Notes: generated by a model from the letters alone, not told the origin. Counted from the stretch's first letter, positions 42,377 to 52,129 are shown. The stretch is 64,000 nucleotides of DNA from Frateuria_A sp051900535 (GCF_051900535.1 NZ_JBHZGI010000001.1:186001-250000); one strand, 5' to 3'. A program made the numbers and translations.

Positions 42377-44320
42377 TCACCGTGCTGCGGCCAGCGCGCG
42401 CAGGCGCCGGCCCAGGTAGTCGAAATAGCGGTCGATGTAGCTGATGCCGTTTTCGTGGTCGATCAGGAACGGGTTCATCAGCGTGTGGCGCAGGATCAGC
42501 AGGGAGTCTTCACTGCCGTCGAGCGTGAGGGGGTCCAGCCCCAGCGCGTCGAGGATGCGCCGCGTCTGCGCCTGGCCGAGCACGTCCGGGCGAAGGCTGG
42601 TGACCGAGCCGAAGAACTCCTTCACCTGCAACGGCTGGTGCACGTCGCAGCGCAGTTCGTCGTGCAGCGCGCGCACGAAGGCGTTGGCCGCCGCCGCGTC
42701 GCGGTTGCCGCGTGGGTTCAGCGCCAGGCACACGAGGTTGCTGTCGGGCGCAAAGGGCACCAGCACGTGCACGCAGCCGGCCAGTGCGTCCGCGCATTGC
42801 CGTGCCCGCGCGTGGAAGGCTTCGGCCGCCTGCAGCGTGGCGCGTGGCAGGCGGCCGAAGTGAACGTGGTCCAGCGGCAGCACCTTGTGCGTGACGTAGA
42901 CCGCGGCTGCGGTCGCGCCGGGCTTGGAGCCTTCGGGAATGTACTGGCCGAGGTTGCGGTAGCGCGCGAGGTAGTCGGCCGGCGTCGCGCCGTGGAAGAC
43001 GTAGTCGGCACGTTCGGCGAGCAGCGCCATGGCGCGGTGGTCGCGACAGACGAAGGCGCCGGCGCCGTAGGGCAGGTAGCCGAGCTTGTGCGGATCGACG
43101 GTGACCGAGTCGGTACCGCCCAGTGCGGCGAAAGCGGCATGCACGTCGGGCGTCGGGAAGTGCACGTAGTCGGCAGCCACTTCCTCACGCGGGCGCAGGC
43201 TGCCGTCCTCGCGGCGGAACACCGTGGCGAGGTAACCGCCCCAGGCGGCATCGACGTGCACCGCGAAGTCCAGACCGTTTGCGCGACTCGCCTCGCGTGC
43301 CTGCAACACTTCGTGTACCGGGTCGATGGTGCCGTACTCGGTCCCGCCCAGTACGGCCACGCACAGCAGCACCGGCTCGCGCGCCCGGGCCAGGCGCTGC
43401 AACCGCTCGCCCAGGGCGTCGGCGTCCAGCCGCATGTCGCGCGTGGGCAGCAGTTCGAGGTTCTCGCGGCCCAGTCCCAGCAGCTTGACGCCCTTGCTCC
43501 AGGAGTAGTGCGCGGTGATCGGCGCCAGCACGCGGGGCACGCGCAACTGCGGGTGCGCGGCGAAGAAGCCGGCCAGGCCTCGGTGTTCGATCCTTTCGGC
43601 CTCGACCCAGGCGCGCCATTGCGCGCGTACCGGCGACGCCAGCGTGGCCAGCCAGCGCTGCCACTGTTCAAGCAGATCGATCGACGCGGCGGGCGAAAGA
43701 TTGAAGGCGCTCCAGTCGTCTTCGGGCAGGATCAGATCCGGCACCCTTGCGGCGCGCAGCGCGACCGGGAACGCCTTCAGCGCGAGCGCCAGGCGCAGCG
43801 CCTGGTAGTTGGCGACGGTGCCGCCGGAGGTGAGATGGCCGAACGCGCAGTCGGGCCGCGCGGGGTCGTGCGGGTAACCGAGCATGCGCGCCAGCTGCAG
43901 GCCTGCCTGCACTTCCAGGTCGACGGTGACCGGCGCGGCGTCCTCGCTGACGTTGTTCGGGTTGTAGGGCAGGGTGAGCATCTGCGCGGCCAGTCCGGGC
44001 AGCAGCAGGTCCGAGGCCATGTGGCCGATGTAGCGCGGGCTGTGGAACGGCACCGACTTCTTCAGCGCCGCCGAGAGCTGATGCAGCTCGCGGCGCATGC
44101 GCGATTCGAAGGCGAGGTAATCCGGATGGCGGGCCGCCGAGGTGGCGATCGCCGGCGGGTCTTCCGGATGGAAGTTGCGCCGCCAGTAGACGTGGTCGCG
44201 CAGGAACTCGACCAGCAGCTTCTCCAGCAGCGTGTCGTTCTCGCCGTAGGGGCCGAGGAAGCAGGCGTCCAGCGCGTGGTCGCGCGGCGCTTCGGGAGGC
44301 AGGTCGAAGGCGGCGCTCAT
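42377..44320 (-). CDS. Group II PLP decarboxylase, tyrosine-decarboxylase-like
   Basis: This 647-residue enzyme is collinear with enterococcal tyrosine decarboxylase (about 620). Shared blocks include PRYIGHMASDLLLPGLAAQM, HVDAAWGGY, SVTVDPHKLGYLPYGAGA (PLP lysine) and EGSKPGATAAAVYVTHKVLPL. The family removes CO2 from aromatic amino acids or glutamate; decarboxylation consumes a proton and may aid acid or energy stress. The start at 44320 overlaps the SirB2-like stop (ATGA). The Tat-exported tyrosinase 18 kb away acts on similar phenols, but a link is speculative. Confidence 0.87.
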   Translation of the reverse strand: MSAAFDLPPEAPRDHALDACFLGPYGENDTLLEKLLVEFLRDHVYWRRNFHPEDPPAIATSAARHPDYLAFESRMRRELHQLSAALKKSVPFHSPRYIGHMASDLLLPGLAAQMLTLPYNPNNVSEDAAPVTVDLEVQAGLQLARMLGYPHDPARPDCAFGHLTSGGTVANYQALRLALALKAFPVALRAARVPDLILPEDDWSAFNLSPAASIDLLEQWQRWLATLASPVRAQWRAWVEAERIEHRGLAGFFAAHPQLRVPRVLAPITAHYSWSKGVKLLGLGRENLELLPTRDMRLDADALGERLQRLARAREPVLLCVAVLGGTEYGTIDPVHEVLQAREASRANGLDFAVHVDAAWGGYLATVFRREDGSLRPREEVAADYVHFPTPDVHAAFAALGGTDSVTVDPHKLGYLPYGAGAFVCRDHRAMALLAERADYVFHGATPADYLARYRNLGQYIPEGSKPGATAAAVYVTHKVLPLDHVHFGRLPRATLQAAEAFHARARQCADALAGCVHVLVPFAPDSNLVCLALNPRGNRDAAAANAFVRALHDELRCDVHQPLQVKEFFGSVTSLRPDVLGQAQTRRILDALGLDPLTLDGSEDSLLILRHTLMNPFLIDHENGISYIDRYFDYLGRRLRALAAAR

Positions 44321-44721
44321 GCGATCCAACCGTGCAACCAGCCGAGCGGATGATGCATGCGTGCGATACCCAGGATGAATACGTAGGCCGCCACCGCGGC
44401 GAGCAGGAAGATGCGTCGTGCCTGCGATGTGCGCGCACGCTTGAGCGCGAGGCTGCCGAGCACGACGTAGGCCACCACCAGCACCAGCTTCACTGTCAGC
44501 CAGCCGTTGGCGAAGTAGGCGCCCGGAAGGATGGTGAGCAGCATCAGCGCGGCGGTAAGCAGCGTGGTGTCGATCGTGTAGCTGAGATAGCGCAGCGGCG
44601 CCCAGTGCGCCGCACCTGCACGGCCGGCTTGCACCAGCAGCCCGCGCAGCGCGAACAGCGCGCCGCTGAGCAGGACGCAGGCGATGTGAACGGCCTTGAT
44701 CTGGGGATAGAACTCGAACAT
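44317..44721 (-). CDS. SirB2-family membrane protein
   Basis: This 134-residue protein has four predicted helices and fits the SirB2 family (MFEFYPQIKAVHIACVLLSGALFALRG start, His in helix 1). The function is unknown; relatives are found near respiratory and NO-detoxifying genes. The ATG at 44721 has GAGGA 12 bases upstream; an ATG at 44733 directly abuts that sequence and is less likely. It is the first gene of an operon with the two PLP enzymes. Confidence 0.8.
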   Translation of the reverse strand: MFEFYPQIKAVHIACVLLSGALFALRGLLVQAGRAGAAHWAPLRYLSYTIDTTLLTAALMLLTILPGAYFANGWLTVKLVLVVAYVVLGSLALKRARTSQARRIFLLAAVAAYVFILGIARMHHPLGWLHGWIA

Positions 44722-44830
44722 GGGGTTCGGCATTCCTCGTAAGAGCGCACCCGATGCGCGACCGGAAAGCCTGTCGCTCACCGGGCGCACCCTTCACCTG
44801 GAAGGATCAGGGCGCGCCTCGCGGCGCGCC

Positions 44831-44844
44831 CTGATGTCGGTCAA
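44831..44844 (-). promoter_or_regulatory. Possible Fnr/Dnr-type box for the sirB2-decarboxylase operon
   Basis: The plus strand reads CTGAT-GTCG-GTCAA and overlaps the norB stop. It lies 109 bases before the start at 44721, with a weak TGATCCT at the -10 distance on the minus strand. It overlaps coding sequence, so it is less certain. Confidence 0.5.
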
Positions 44845-47123
44845 GCGTTCTCGCGCGCCGCCTGCGGCAGCGGCACCGCCCTGGGCTCGCGTTTCCCGCG
44901 CAGCCACAGCGAGGCCACGAACACGGAGGTCAGCAGCGCACCCACCGCGAACAGCGTGTCGCCCGGCACGCGCATCCAAACAAGCAAGTGGATCAGCGGA
45001 CGGTCCATGAAGTGCTCCGAGCGGGCGAACCAGTAGCCGTGGTCGAGCACCGCGTCGAGCTGCAGGATGCCCAGCGGCAACAAGGTCAGCAGGGCCATCA
45101 TCGACAGGCCGATGTTGAGCGACCAGAACGCACCCTTGAGCCAGCCTTCGCGCCATTGCGCCTCCGGCTTGATGCCGCGCAGGCAGAACAGCATCAGCCC
45201 CAGGCCGAGCATGCCGTACACGCCCATCAGCGCGGTGTGGCCGTGCGTCGCCGTCAGGTTCAGGCCCTGCATGTAGTACAGCGCGATCGGCGTGTTGACC
45301 AGGAAGCCGAACAGGCCGGCACCGATCAGGTTCCAGAAGCTCACCGCCACGAAGAAGATGATCGGCCAGCGGTAGCGGGCCATCCACGGCGCGGCGTGCT
45401 GCTTCTTCCAGTTGTCGTAGGCCTCCAGGCCGATCAGCGCCAGCGGCACCACTTCCAGCGCCGAGAAGCTCGCGCCCAGCGCGATGACGGCGGTCGTCGT
45501 GCCGGTGAAGTACAGGTGGTGCAGGGTGCCGAGCACGCCGCCGGCCATGAACACGATGGTGGCGAAGAGCACGTTCACCGTGGCGCTGTGCACGCGCAGC
45601 AGGCCCAGGCGTACGAACAGGTAGCTGATCACCGCGGTGGCGAACACCTCGAAGAAGCCTTCCACCCACAGGTGCACCACCCACCAGCGCCAGTACTCGA
45701 CCATCGCGATGTGGGTGTGCTCGCCCCACATCAGGCCGGCGCCGTAGAGCAGGCCGATCGCGATGGTGGAGAGGAACAAAAGGCCCACGATGTTGGATGT
45801 CTCGTCGCGACGCTTGATCGCCGGCCACAGCGCGCGGCCGACCAGGAACAGCCACAGCATCAGCCCGATGAACAGGAATATCTGCCAGAAGCGACCGATG
45901 TCGGTGTATTCCCAGCCCTGGTGGCCGAACCAGAAGTTGTACTTCAGACCCATCTTGTCCATCACCGCGAACCACTGGCCGGCGAAGGAACCGACCACGA
46001 TCAGGATCAGGCACACCCACAGGAAGTTGACGCCCAGGCGCTGGAACTTCGGTTCATGCCCGCCGATCACCGGCGCGATGTACAGGCCGGTGGCCAGCCA
46101 CGCGGTGGCGATCCACAGCACGGCCAGCTCGGTGTGCCAGGTGCGCGTGAGCGCATAGGGCAGGATGTTGGCCAGCGCGAAGCCGTAGGCCTGCTGGCCT
46201 TCGACCTGGTAGTGCGCGGTGGTCGCGCCGAGCAGGATCTGCGTCAGGAACAGGCCCATCACCGTCCAGAAGTACTTGGCGGTGGCCTTCATCGAGGGCG
46301 TGGGCTTGAAGTCGGCCAGCGGGTCGCGCGCCGGCGGCACGGCCGGGCTTTCCTTGTGGCTCTGCACCGCGTGGTGCCAGCCGAGCAGGCCGATGCCGAG
46401 GATCAGGAACAGGATGCTGAAGATCGACCAGATGAAGGTGGTGCCGCTGGGCTGGTTGCCCACCAGCGGATCGAACGGCCAGTTCTGCGTGTAGCTCACG
46501 CTGTGGCCGGGGCGCTCGGCCGCGGCGGCCCAGCTGGTCCAGAAGAAGAAGGCGGTGACGACGCGGCGATGCTCCATCTCGGCGATGGTGTTCTCGCGCA
46601 TCGCATAGCCCTCGCGCAGCTTGTGCGTGGCCGGGTCATTGCTGAACAGGCTGTCGTAGTGCAGCGCAACCACTTCCATCGCCTGCGCGCGCAGCGGCGA
46701 CACGGTGATCGTGCCCCTGGCCGCGTCGTAGGTATTGGCGCGCTCCTCCTGCTGCACGCGCGCCTTCAGCGCGGCCTGGCGGCCGGCATCGAGCGAGGCG
46801 AACGAGGCGGCGCCTTCGTCGCGGGCGAGCAGCTCCAGCATGGTGGTCGCTTCGCGGTGCAGCCAGTCCGCGCTCCAGTCCGGCGCCACCAGTGCGCCGT
46901 GGCCCCAGATCGAACCCAGCTGCTGGCCACCGATGCTCTGCCACACCTGCCGGCCAAGCTCGATGTCGGCCCGCGTGTAGAGCGCATGGCCGTCCGCGGT
47001 GACCACGGCCGATGGCAGCGGCGGCGCCTGCTGATGGACTTCCTTGCCGACCCATAGCAGGACGGCGAACGAGGCCAGCAGCAAAGCCGCCAGCCCCAGC
47101 CAGAGTTTTCGGGTGGTACTCAT
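44841..47123 (-). CDS. norB: Quinol-dependent nitric oxide reductase (qNor)
   Basis: This 760-residue single-subunit NorB (also called norZ) has an N-terminal extension (about 1-220) equivalent to NorC without haem c, and 14 helices. Haem and non-haem iron ligands occur in HTELAVLWIATAWL, WGEHTHIAMVEYWRWWVVHLWVEG and LGTLHHLYF. It takes electrons from the quinol pool to reduce NO to N2O, removing the product of NirK. AAGGAG precedes the ATG at 47123. No norD/norQ genes are adjacent. A box sits 53 bases upstream. Confidence 0.95.
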   Translation of the reverse strand: MSTTRKLWLGLAALLLASFAVLLWVGKEVHQQAPPLPSAVVTADGHALYTRADIELGRQVWQSIGGQQLGSIWGHGALVAPDWSADWLHREATTMLELLARDEGAASFASLDAGRQAALKARVQQEERANTYDAARGTITVSPLRAQAMEVVALHYDSLFSNDPATHKLREGYAMRENTIAEMEHRRVVTAFFFWTSWAAAAERPGHSVSYTQNWPFDPLVGNQPSGTTFIWSIFSILFLILGIGLLGWHHAVQSHKESPAVPPARDPLADFKPTPSMKATAKYFWTVMGLFLTQILLGATTAHYQVEGQQAYGFALANILPYALTRTWHTELAVLWIATAWLATGLYIAPVIGGHEPKFQRLGVNFLWVCLILIVVGSFAGQWFAVMDKMGLKYNFWFGHQGWEYTDIGRFWQIFLFIGLMLWLFLVGRALWPAIKRRDETSNIVGLLFLSTIAIGLLYGAGLMWGEHTHIAMVEYWRWWVVHLWVEGFFEVFATAVISYLFVRLGLLRVHSATVNVLFATIVFMAGGVLGTLHHLYFTGTTTAVIALGASFSALEVVPLALIGLEAYDNWKKQHAAPWMARYRWPIIFFVAVSFWNLIGAGLFGFLVNTPIALYYMQGLNLTATHGHTALMGVYGMLGLGLMLFCLRGIKPEAQWREGWLKGAFWSLNIGLSMMALLTLLPLGILQLDAVLDHGYWFARSEHFMDRPLIHLLVWMRVPGDTLFAVGALLTSVFVASLWLRGKREPRAVPLPQAARENA

Positions 47124-47176
47124 TGCGCGTCTCCTTGAGGACGCGCGCATGGTCAGGGGAGGGGCAGGGGGCGCCC

Positions 47177-47190
47177 TTGATTCATGTCAG
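47177..47190 (-). promoter_or_regulatory. Fnr/Dnr-type box upstream of norB
   Basis: The plus strand reads TTGAT-TCAT-GTCAG (minus strand CTGAC-ATGA-ATCAA). It lies 53 bases before the norB start, the same spacing as nirK. Confidence 0.75.
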
Positions 47191-47383
47191 GCGGGCAGCA
47201 AGCTGGAGCGCGGGCGATTTGTCGCAGGGTATCGCCGGCCCCTCCGAAGAGGGTGGCTCGGCGGGATCTCCAGTGCCGCAAAGACTCGTGTTTCCGACCG
47301 TGCGCGGGGGAGGATGGTCGCACCTGCAAAAACCCGACGGGTCGGAAAGCCCGCCGAAAAGTCGCGCGGCTAGCTTGGGCCGC

Positions 47384-49000
47384 ATGCGCACTTTTGTTCA
47401 TCCATCGACGCGGCTTCTGTGGTTTGCAGGCGTCGTCGCCTTGCTCGCCATGCGCGTGCTGTGGCTGGAGGCCTATCCGGTCAACTCGGACGAACCCCAG
47501 CACGCCCACGTGGCGTGGAACCTCGCGACTGGCGGCACGCCGTATCGCGATGCGTTCGACAACCACGGCCCACTGTTCGGACTGCTGTATGCGCAGTACA
47601 TGCGCTGGCTTGGACCGCGGGCGGACATCCTGTGGTGGCTGCGGCTGGCCGTGATCCCCTGGTATGCGCTCGCACTCTGGTCCGCCTGGACGATGGCCAG
47701 GCGGCTTTACACGGTGCGGGTCGCCGCTGCGGGCGTACTGCTCGCCGCGCTCATGCAGATCTTCTTCGTGAAGATGGGCGAATTCCGCACCGATGCCCTG
47801 TGGGCCGCGCTCTGGCTCGCCGGCTTGGCCCTGGTGGTCGGGGCGCACCGGTCTGTCGGGCGCTGGTTCATCGCGGGCCTTTGCCTCGGCGCGGCGCTGG
47901 CGGTATCGCAGAAAGCCTTGCCGCTGCTCGCCACGGCGCTCGTCGCCGGCATGGCTGCGGGCGTTGCCCGTCCCGTGATGCAGGAAGCCATGCTCAGCCC
48001 TGCGCTGGCCGCGATCGCCGGCAGCGTGGCGATTCCGTTGGCGATGGTGGCGTGGCTGGCAGGCCGGCATGACCTCGGACCGGCGTACGACGACATCGTG
48101 GCCTACGGACTGGGTCCAACCGGCGGTCCCAGCCATCTGTGGCGCCAGGTCACGTACGCGTTGGTGGCTGCAGCCATCGTGACCGCCGCGGCTGTCCGGC
48201 TGCGGCGGGAACGCGCGGCGGACGCCGCCATGCGCTGGCGCGTCTTCCTCGGCCTGCAGGCCGTGCTGTACATGCTGCTCATCTGGGTGGCCTGGCCTTT
48301 GTCCACGCCGCAGGATTTCCTGCCGGTAATCCCGACGGCGATGCTTTCGCTGGTTGCAGCGGCCGCGCGGCCGTCTGTCCGGTGGCTGGGCCTGCCGCGT
48401 TCATCGGCATTGGTGGCGCTGATGGTTGTGCTCGAGCTTGTGTTACTCGTGCATCACGCGCCGCCATGGCGGGACGCGCTGGCGGCCGAACGCTCGCGCC
48501 TGGCCGTGGTCCTCCGTTGCACGGCGCCCTCCGATCCGGTCATGGACGCCAAGAGCGGTGCCATCTATCGCCCGCGCCCCTATTACCCGGTACTGGAAAG
48601 CCTGCAGCTGCGCCGCCTGGAGCGTGGCATCGCACCCGACCGGATCGCGGCGACGCTGGTGGCGCACGACACCAAGGTGGTCCTTCCCGAACGCCTGCCT
48701 CCGGCAGACCAGGCTTTCACCCTGCGCAACTATCTGCCGGGCACCGCGGGCGTCTACATGGCCGGGATGCGGCTGCCCGCCAGCGGTAACCGGCAGCGCA
48801 TCACCATCAGGCTTCCCGGCACCTATGCATTGAGCGACGGCATGCATCCGCTCCAGGCAAGCGTGGACGGCGGGGTTCCAGCGTCCCGATGGACGCTCGC
48901 GGCCGGCCCGCACTGGCTGGTGGTGCCGGCACGGCAGGATCTGTTCCTGACCTGGAGCAAGGCATGGACTTGTGGCTGGAGGCCTACGCGCCGGTCATGA
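47384..49000 (+). CDS. ArnT/PMT-like membrane glycosyltransferase
   Basis: This 538-residue protein has about 11 helices, with the GT-C catalytic loop acid pair early (PVNSDEPQHAHVAW) and a PYRDAFDNHGPLFGLLY motif common to GT39/83-like enzymes. It transfers a sugar from a polyprenyl phosphate in the periplasm. The C-terminal periplasmic part (about 400-538) is beta-rich. No Fnr-type box faces it; the box at 47177 is 53 bases upstream of norB instead. The acceptor is unknown; lipid A or an envelope polymer is plausible given the PAP2 phosphatase downstream. Confidence 0.82.
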   Translation: MRTFVHPSTRLLWFAGVVALLAMRVLWLEAYPVNSDEPQHAHVAWNLATGGTPYRDAFDNHGPLFGLLYAQYMRWLGPRADILWWLRLAVIPWYALALWSAWTMARRLYTVRVAAAGVLLAALMQIFFVKMGEFRTDALWAALWLAGLALVVGAHRSVGRWFIAGLCLGAALAVSQKALPLLATALVAGMAAGVARPVMQEAMLSPALAAIAGSVAIPLAMVAWLAGRHDLGPAYDDIVAYGLGPTGGPSHLWRQVTYALVAAAIVTAAAVRLRRERAADAAMRWRVFLGLQAVLYMLLIWVAWPLSTPQDFLPVIPTAMLSLVAAAARPSVRWLGLPRSSALVALMVVLELVLLVHHAPPWRDALAAERSRLAVVLRCTAPSDPVMDAKSGAIYRPRPYYPVLESLQLRRLERGIAPDRIAATLVAHDTKVVLPERLPPADQAFTLRNYLPGTAGVYMAGMRLPASGNRQRITIRLPGTYALSDGMHPLQASVDGGVPASRWTLAAGPHWLVVPARQDLFLTWSKAWTCGWRPTRRS

Positions 49001-49152
49001 ACAGGCAAGCAGGCGCCTGGACCTGCGGATGCCGGTAACCCAGGCGCATTGCGTGAGGCGGTCGATCCCCGGGCGCTGATGCCGCTTCCGAAAGGAAGCC
49101 GAAAGAGCAGGTTCCTACGCTTCGAGACATCCCTGCCTGGAGGCTTTCGGCG

Positions 49153-49767
49153 ATGCGCTTGTTCCTGATGCTCCTGCTCGCCCTGGCGCCGCTCGGAAAC
49201 TCAATGGCTAGCGGGGGGCCGCTTGGCATCGATCACCGCGTGCACTACGACAACAGCGGCATCTGGAAGCGCAGCGACCAGAAGGCGCTCATCTACGGCA
49301 GTATCGTCACGATCGGAGCGGGCGCCCTGGTTTTCGGCGACCAGGACGAGCTCGGCGACACCTTCTGGCGTTCGGTCGACGCCATGGTGGTGAGCGGCGT
49401 CGGCACACAGGCGCTCAAGTACGCCTTCGGTCGCGAGCGACCCTCGCAGACGAGCGACCCGAACCGCTTCTTCAAGCACGGACAGAGCTTTCCCAGCGGC
49501 GAGGTCGCGGCGATCTCGGCGGCGGTGACGCCCTTCATGGTCCGCTATGGAAACGACCATCCTGCCGTCTATGCACTGGCGCTGCTGCCGGCGTACGACG
49601 CGGTCGCACGCGTGAAGGTTCACGGGCACTGGCAAAGCGATGTGCTCGTCGGCGCCGCCATCGGCACCGGCATAGGGATATGGGCTTCGCACCGGGACTC
49701 CCCGCTGATCCTGGGTTGGCTGCCCGGCGGCTTCAGCGTGGGCTATGTGCACCATTTCAAGCCGTGA
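49153..49767 (+). CDS. PAP2-family periplasmic phosphatase with PSGE motif
   Basis: This 204-residue protein has a signal peptide (about 1-19). PAP2 motifs are KYAFGRERP, SFPSGEVA and HGHWQSDVLVG. The second motif is normally PSGH, whose His helps catalysis; Glu here is a known-looking subgroup variant but makes activity uncertain. Substrates of the family are lipid phosphates such as undecaprenyl diphosphate or lipid A. GGAGG lies just upstream of the ATG. Confidence 0.8.
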   Translation: MRLFLMLLLALAPLGNSMASGGPLGIDHRVHYDNSGIWKRSDQKALIYGSIVTIGAGALVFGDQDELGDTFWRSVDAMVVSGVGTQALKYAFGRERPSQTSDPNRFFKHGQSFPSGEVAAISAAVTPFMVRYGNDHPAVYALALLPAYDAVARVKVHGHWQSDVLVGAAIGTGIGIWASHRDSPLILGWLPGGFSVGYVHHFKP

Positions 49768-50049
49768 GCCGCGACGCCGTCGGCGCAGTGGCGCACCTTT
49801 GGTCCGTGACCCGCACCTGGCATCGCCGGATGTAAGTCCAGGCTAAGCAACGGCGCGGAGGATCCTCGCAAACGCACGCCTGGACCCGCGAGTGGGCCAA
49901 ACGAAAAACCAATGGCGCCGTAAGGACATTTGAAGACAAAGCCGCTCACGATTCGGAACGAAAGCGCGCGTCATTCGATGGAACCGTGGTGAAAGGCAGC
50001 CCCCAGAAGATCCGCCCGATGTGGCCCGATTGCTTTTCCGGAAACGACC

Positions 50050-50724
50050 ATGCGCATCCTGATTGCGGAAGACGACGTGGCCATCGCTGCAGGCGTGGCG
50101 GCAGCGCTGCGCCACGGCGGCCATGCCGTCGATACCGTCGATGACGGAACCCGCGCCGACTCGGCCCTGCACGACGCCCCCTACGACATGCTGGTGCTGG
50201 ACCTGGGCCTGCCGCGGATGGACGGCGCCGATGTGCTCCAGCGACTGCGCGGGCGCGGCGGTGAAATGCCGGTGCTGGTCATCACCGCGCGCGAGGGACT
50301 GCGCGAACGCGTGCGGGTGCTCGACCTCGGCGCGGACGACTACCTGATCAAACCCTTCGCGCTCGACGAGTTCAACGCCCGGGTGCGCGCGCTGTTGCGA
50401 CGGATGGCCAGCAAGGGCACGCCGGAGCTGAGGGTAGGGCGGTTGCGTGTGGATCTACCCGGGCATCGGGCCTGGATCGACGAGGATGCGCTCGACCTGA
50501 CCGCTCGCGAATTCGGCGTCCTCGCGGCGCTCGCCGTGCGCGTCGGCAGGCTGACCAGCCGACCGCAACTGGTCGACTCCCTGTGCAGTTGGGACCAGGA
50601 CCTCACGGACAACGGCCTGGACATCGCGATTCACCGCCTGAGGCGCAAGCTGCGCGGCTGCGGCACGGGCGTGCGCACGATCCGCGGGCTGGGCTACATG
50701 CTGGAGGAGGAGGCTTGTGGCTGA
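50050..50724 (+). CDS. OmpR-family response regulator (PmrA/QseB-like)
   Basis: This 224-residue protein has receiver Asp51 (MLVLDLGLPRMDG), the conserved KPF lysine and a winged-helix effector domain (LTAREFGVLAALAVR, TIRGLGYMLEEE). It overlaps the kinase gene by 8 bases. PmrA/QseB-type regulators often control envelope modification and export, consistent with the exporter genes that follow. The 282 bases upstream hold no recognisable gene, only the likely promoter. Confidence 0.92.
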   Translation: MRILIAEDDVAIAAGVAAALRHGGHAVDTVDDGTRADSALHDAPYDMLVLDLGLPRMDGADVLQRLRGRGGEMPVLVITAREGLRERVRVLDLGADDYLIKPFALDEFNARVRALLRRMASKGTPELRVGRLRVDLPGHRAWIDEDALDLTAREFGVLAALAVRVGRLTSRPQLVDSLCSWDQDLTDNGLDIAIHRLRRKLRGCGTGVRTIRGLGYMLEEEACG

Positions 50725-52129
50725 CCAGGCGCTGGTCGCCGCCCGGTGGCAACCCAGCCTGCGCCGGCGCCTGCTCGCCTTCCTGCTGATCCCGGTCGGG
50801 GTGCTGCTGGTGCTCGATGCCATGCTGACCTACGGCGTGGCGCTCGCCTACTCCAACCGCGTGCACGACCGCGATCTGGCCGACGATGCGCAGGCGCTCG
50901 CCCAGATGCTGCGTACCGATCCGATGCAGGACGGGATCACGCCGCAGGCACGGTTCCTGCTCGAATACGATCCCGACGGCCGCGCCTATTTCAGCGTCCG
51001 CAGCCAGCGCCGCGGCGTGCTCGCGGACAATGCGCGGTTCGACCAGCCCCCGGCGCCGCCGCCGGGGAGGCCGCCCCTGCTGTTCGATACCGTGCTCGGC
51101 CCGCGCCCGTTGCGCGCGGCGGTGGCCAGCCTGCATCCGGACGCCGAACCGTCGGACATGCTGACCGTCAGCGTGGCCGAGACACTGAGCGACCGACACC
51201 GCCGCGCACGCGAGATCCTGATGATGGCCGTGCCGCTGCAGACGCTGCTGATCCTGGGCGTGCTTTCGCTGGTGTGGTTCGGCGTGGACTACGGCCTGCG
51301 CGTACTCAACCCGCTCACCTCCCGGCTGGCCGCGCGCGAACACGAAATCACGCCGATCGGCGAGACCGACGTGCCGCGCGAGATCCTGCCGCTGACGCGG
51401 ACCATCGACGGCCTGTTCGCCCGGCTGCGGTGCGTCCTCGAAGTACAGGAGCGCTTCATCGCCGATGCCGCGCACCAGCTGCGCACGCCGCTGGCCGGGC
51501 TCAGCCTCAACGTCGAGAGCGCACTGGCGGACGGCACGCCCCAGGCCGTTAAGGAGGCGCTGGGTCATATCCGCCAGCTCACCCTGCGCACGGCGCGGAC
51601 GTCGGCGCAGCTGCTTGCGCTGACGCGTGCCCAGTCACCGCTGGGTACGCCCACGGCGTGGACCGCGGTGGACATGGCCCGCCTGGTGCCCGAGGTCATC
51701 GGCCTGCGTCTTCGCGACGCCCTCGCCGCAGGCGTGGACCTTGGCTTCCAGGGTGAGCACGTGCCGCTGTACGTCACGGGCGACGCCGGCGCGCTGCACG
51801 AAATGCTCGACAACCTGATCGACAACGGACTGCGCTACGCCGGGCGCGGAACCAACCTCACCGTGGGCCTCGCTGCCGCCCCCGACGGCGTGCGCCTGCA
51901 CGTCGAGGACGATGGTCCCGGCGTGCCCGACGACCTGCTTCCGCGCCTCGGCGAGCGTTTCTTCCGCGTGCCGGGAACGGCGCAGGAGGGCACCGGGCTC
52001 GGCCTGGCGATTGTCCAGCGCATCGCCGAGCGCCATGGCGCCCGGGTGGCCTATCGACGCGCCGAGCCGCGCGGCCTGTGCGTCGTGATCGTGTTTCCGG
52101 CTACCGCTTCCCGGGACTTTCGTCCATGA
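50717..52129 (+). CDS. Sensor histidine kinase (PmrB/QseC-like)
   Basis: This 470-residue kinase has two transmembrane helices (about 18-45 and 168-192) flanking a 120-residue periplasmic domain with a proline-rich stretch (about 110-121). HisKA His253 (DAAHQLRTPLAGL), Asn of the N-box (NLIDNGLRYAG), and G boxes DDGPGVP and GTGLGLAIVQ follow. The GTG at 50717 follows GGAGGAGG and overlaps the regulator. It ends in an ATGA overlap with the outer-membrane channel gene, tying sensing to export. Confidence 0.92.
   Translation: MADQALVAARWQPSLRRRLLAFLLIPVGVLLVLDAMLTYGVALAYSNRVHDRDLADDAQALAQMLRTDPMQDGITPQARFLLEYDPDGRAYFSVRSQRRGVLADNARFDQPPAPPPGRPPLLFDTVLGPRPLRAAVASLHPDAEPSDMLTVSVAETLSDRHRRAREILMMAVPLQTLLILGVLSLVWFGVDYGLRVLNPLTSRLAAREHEITPIGETDVPREILPLTRTIDGLFARLRCVLEVQERFIADAAHQLRTPLAGLSLNVESALADGTPQAVKEALGHIRQLTLRTARTSAQLLALTRAQSPLGTPTAWTAVDMARLVPEVIGLRLRDALAAGVDLGFQGEHVPLYVTGDAGALHEMLDNLIDNGLRYAGRGTNLTVGLAAAPDGVRLHVEDDGPGVPDDLLPRLGERFFRVPGTAQEGTGLGLAIVQRIAERHGARVAYRRAEPRGLCVVIVFPATASRDFRP

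Noticed and set aside
47384..49000. Placing the glycosyltransferase in the Fnr/Dnr regulon through the box at 47177-47190
   Set aside because: The box is 193 bases from this start but 53 from norB, the standard distance, and no -10 element faces the plus strand at the usual spacing.
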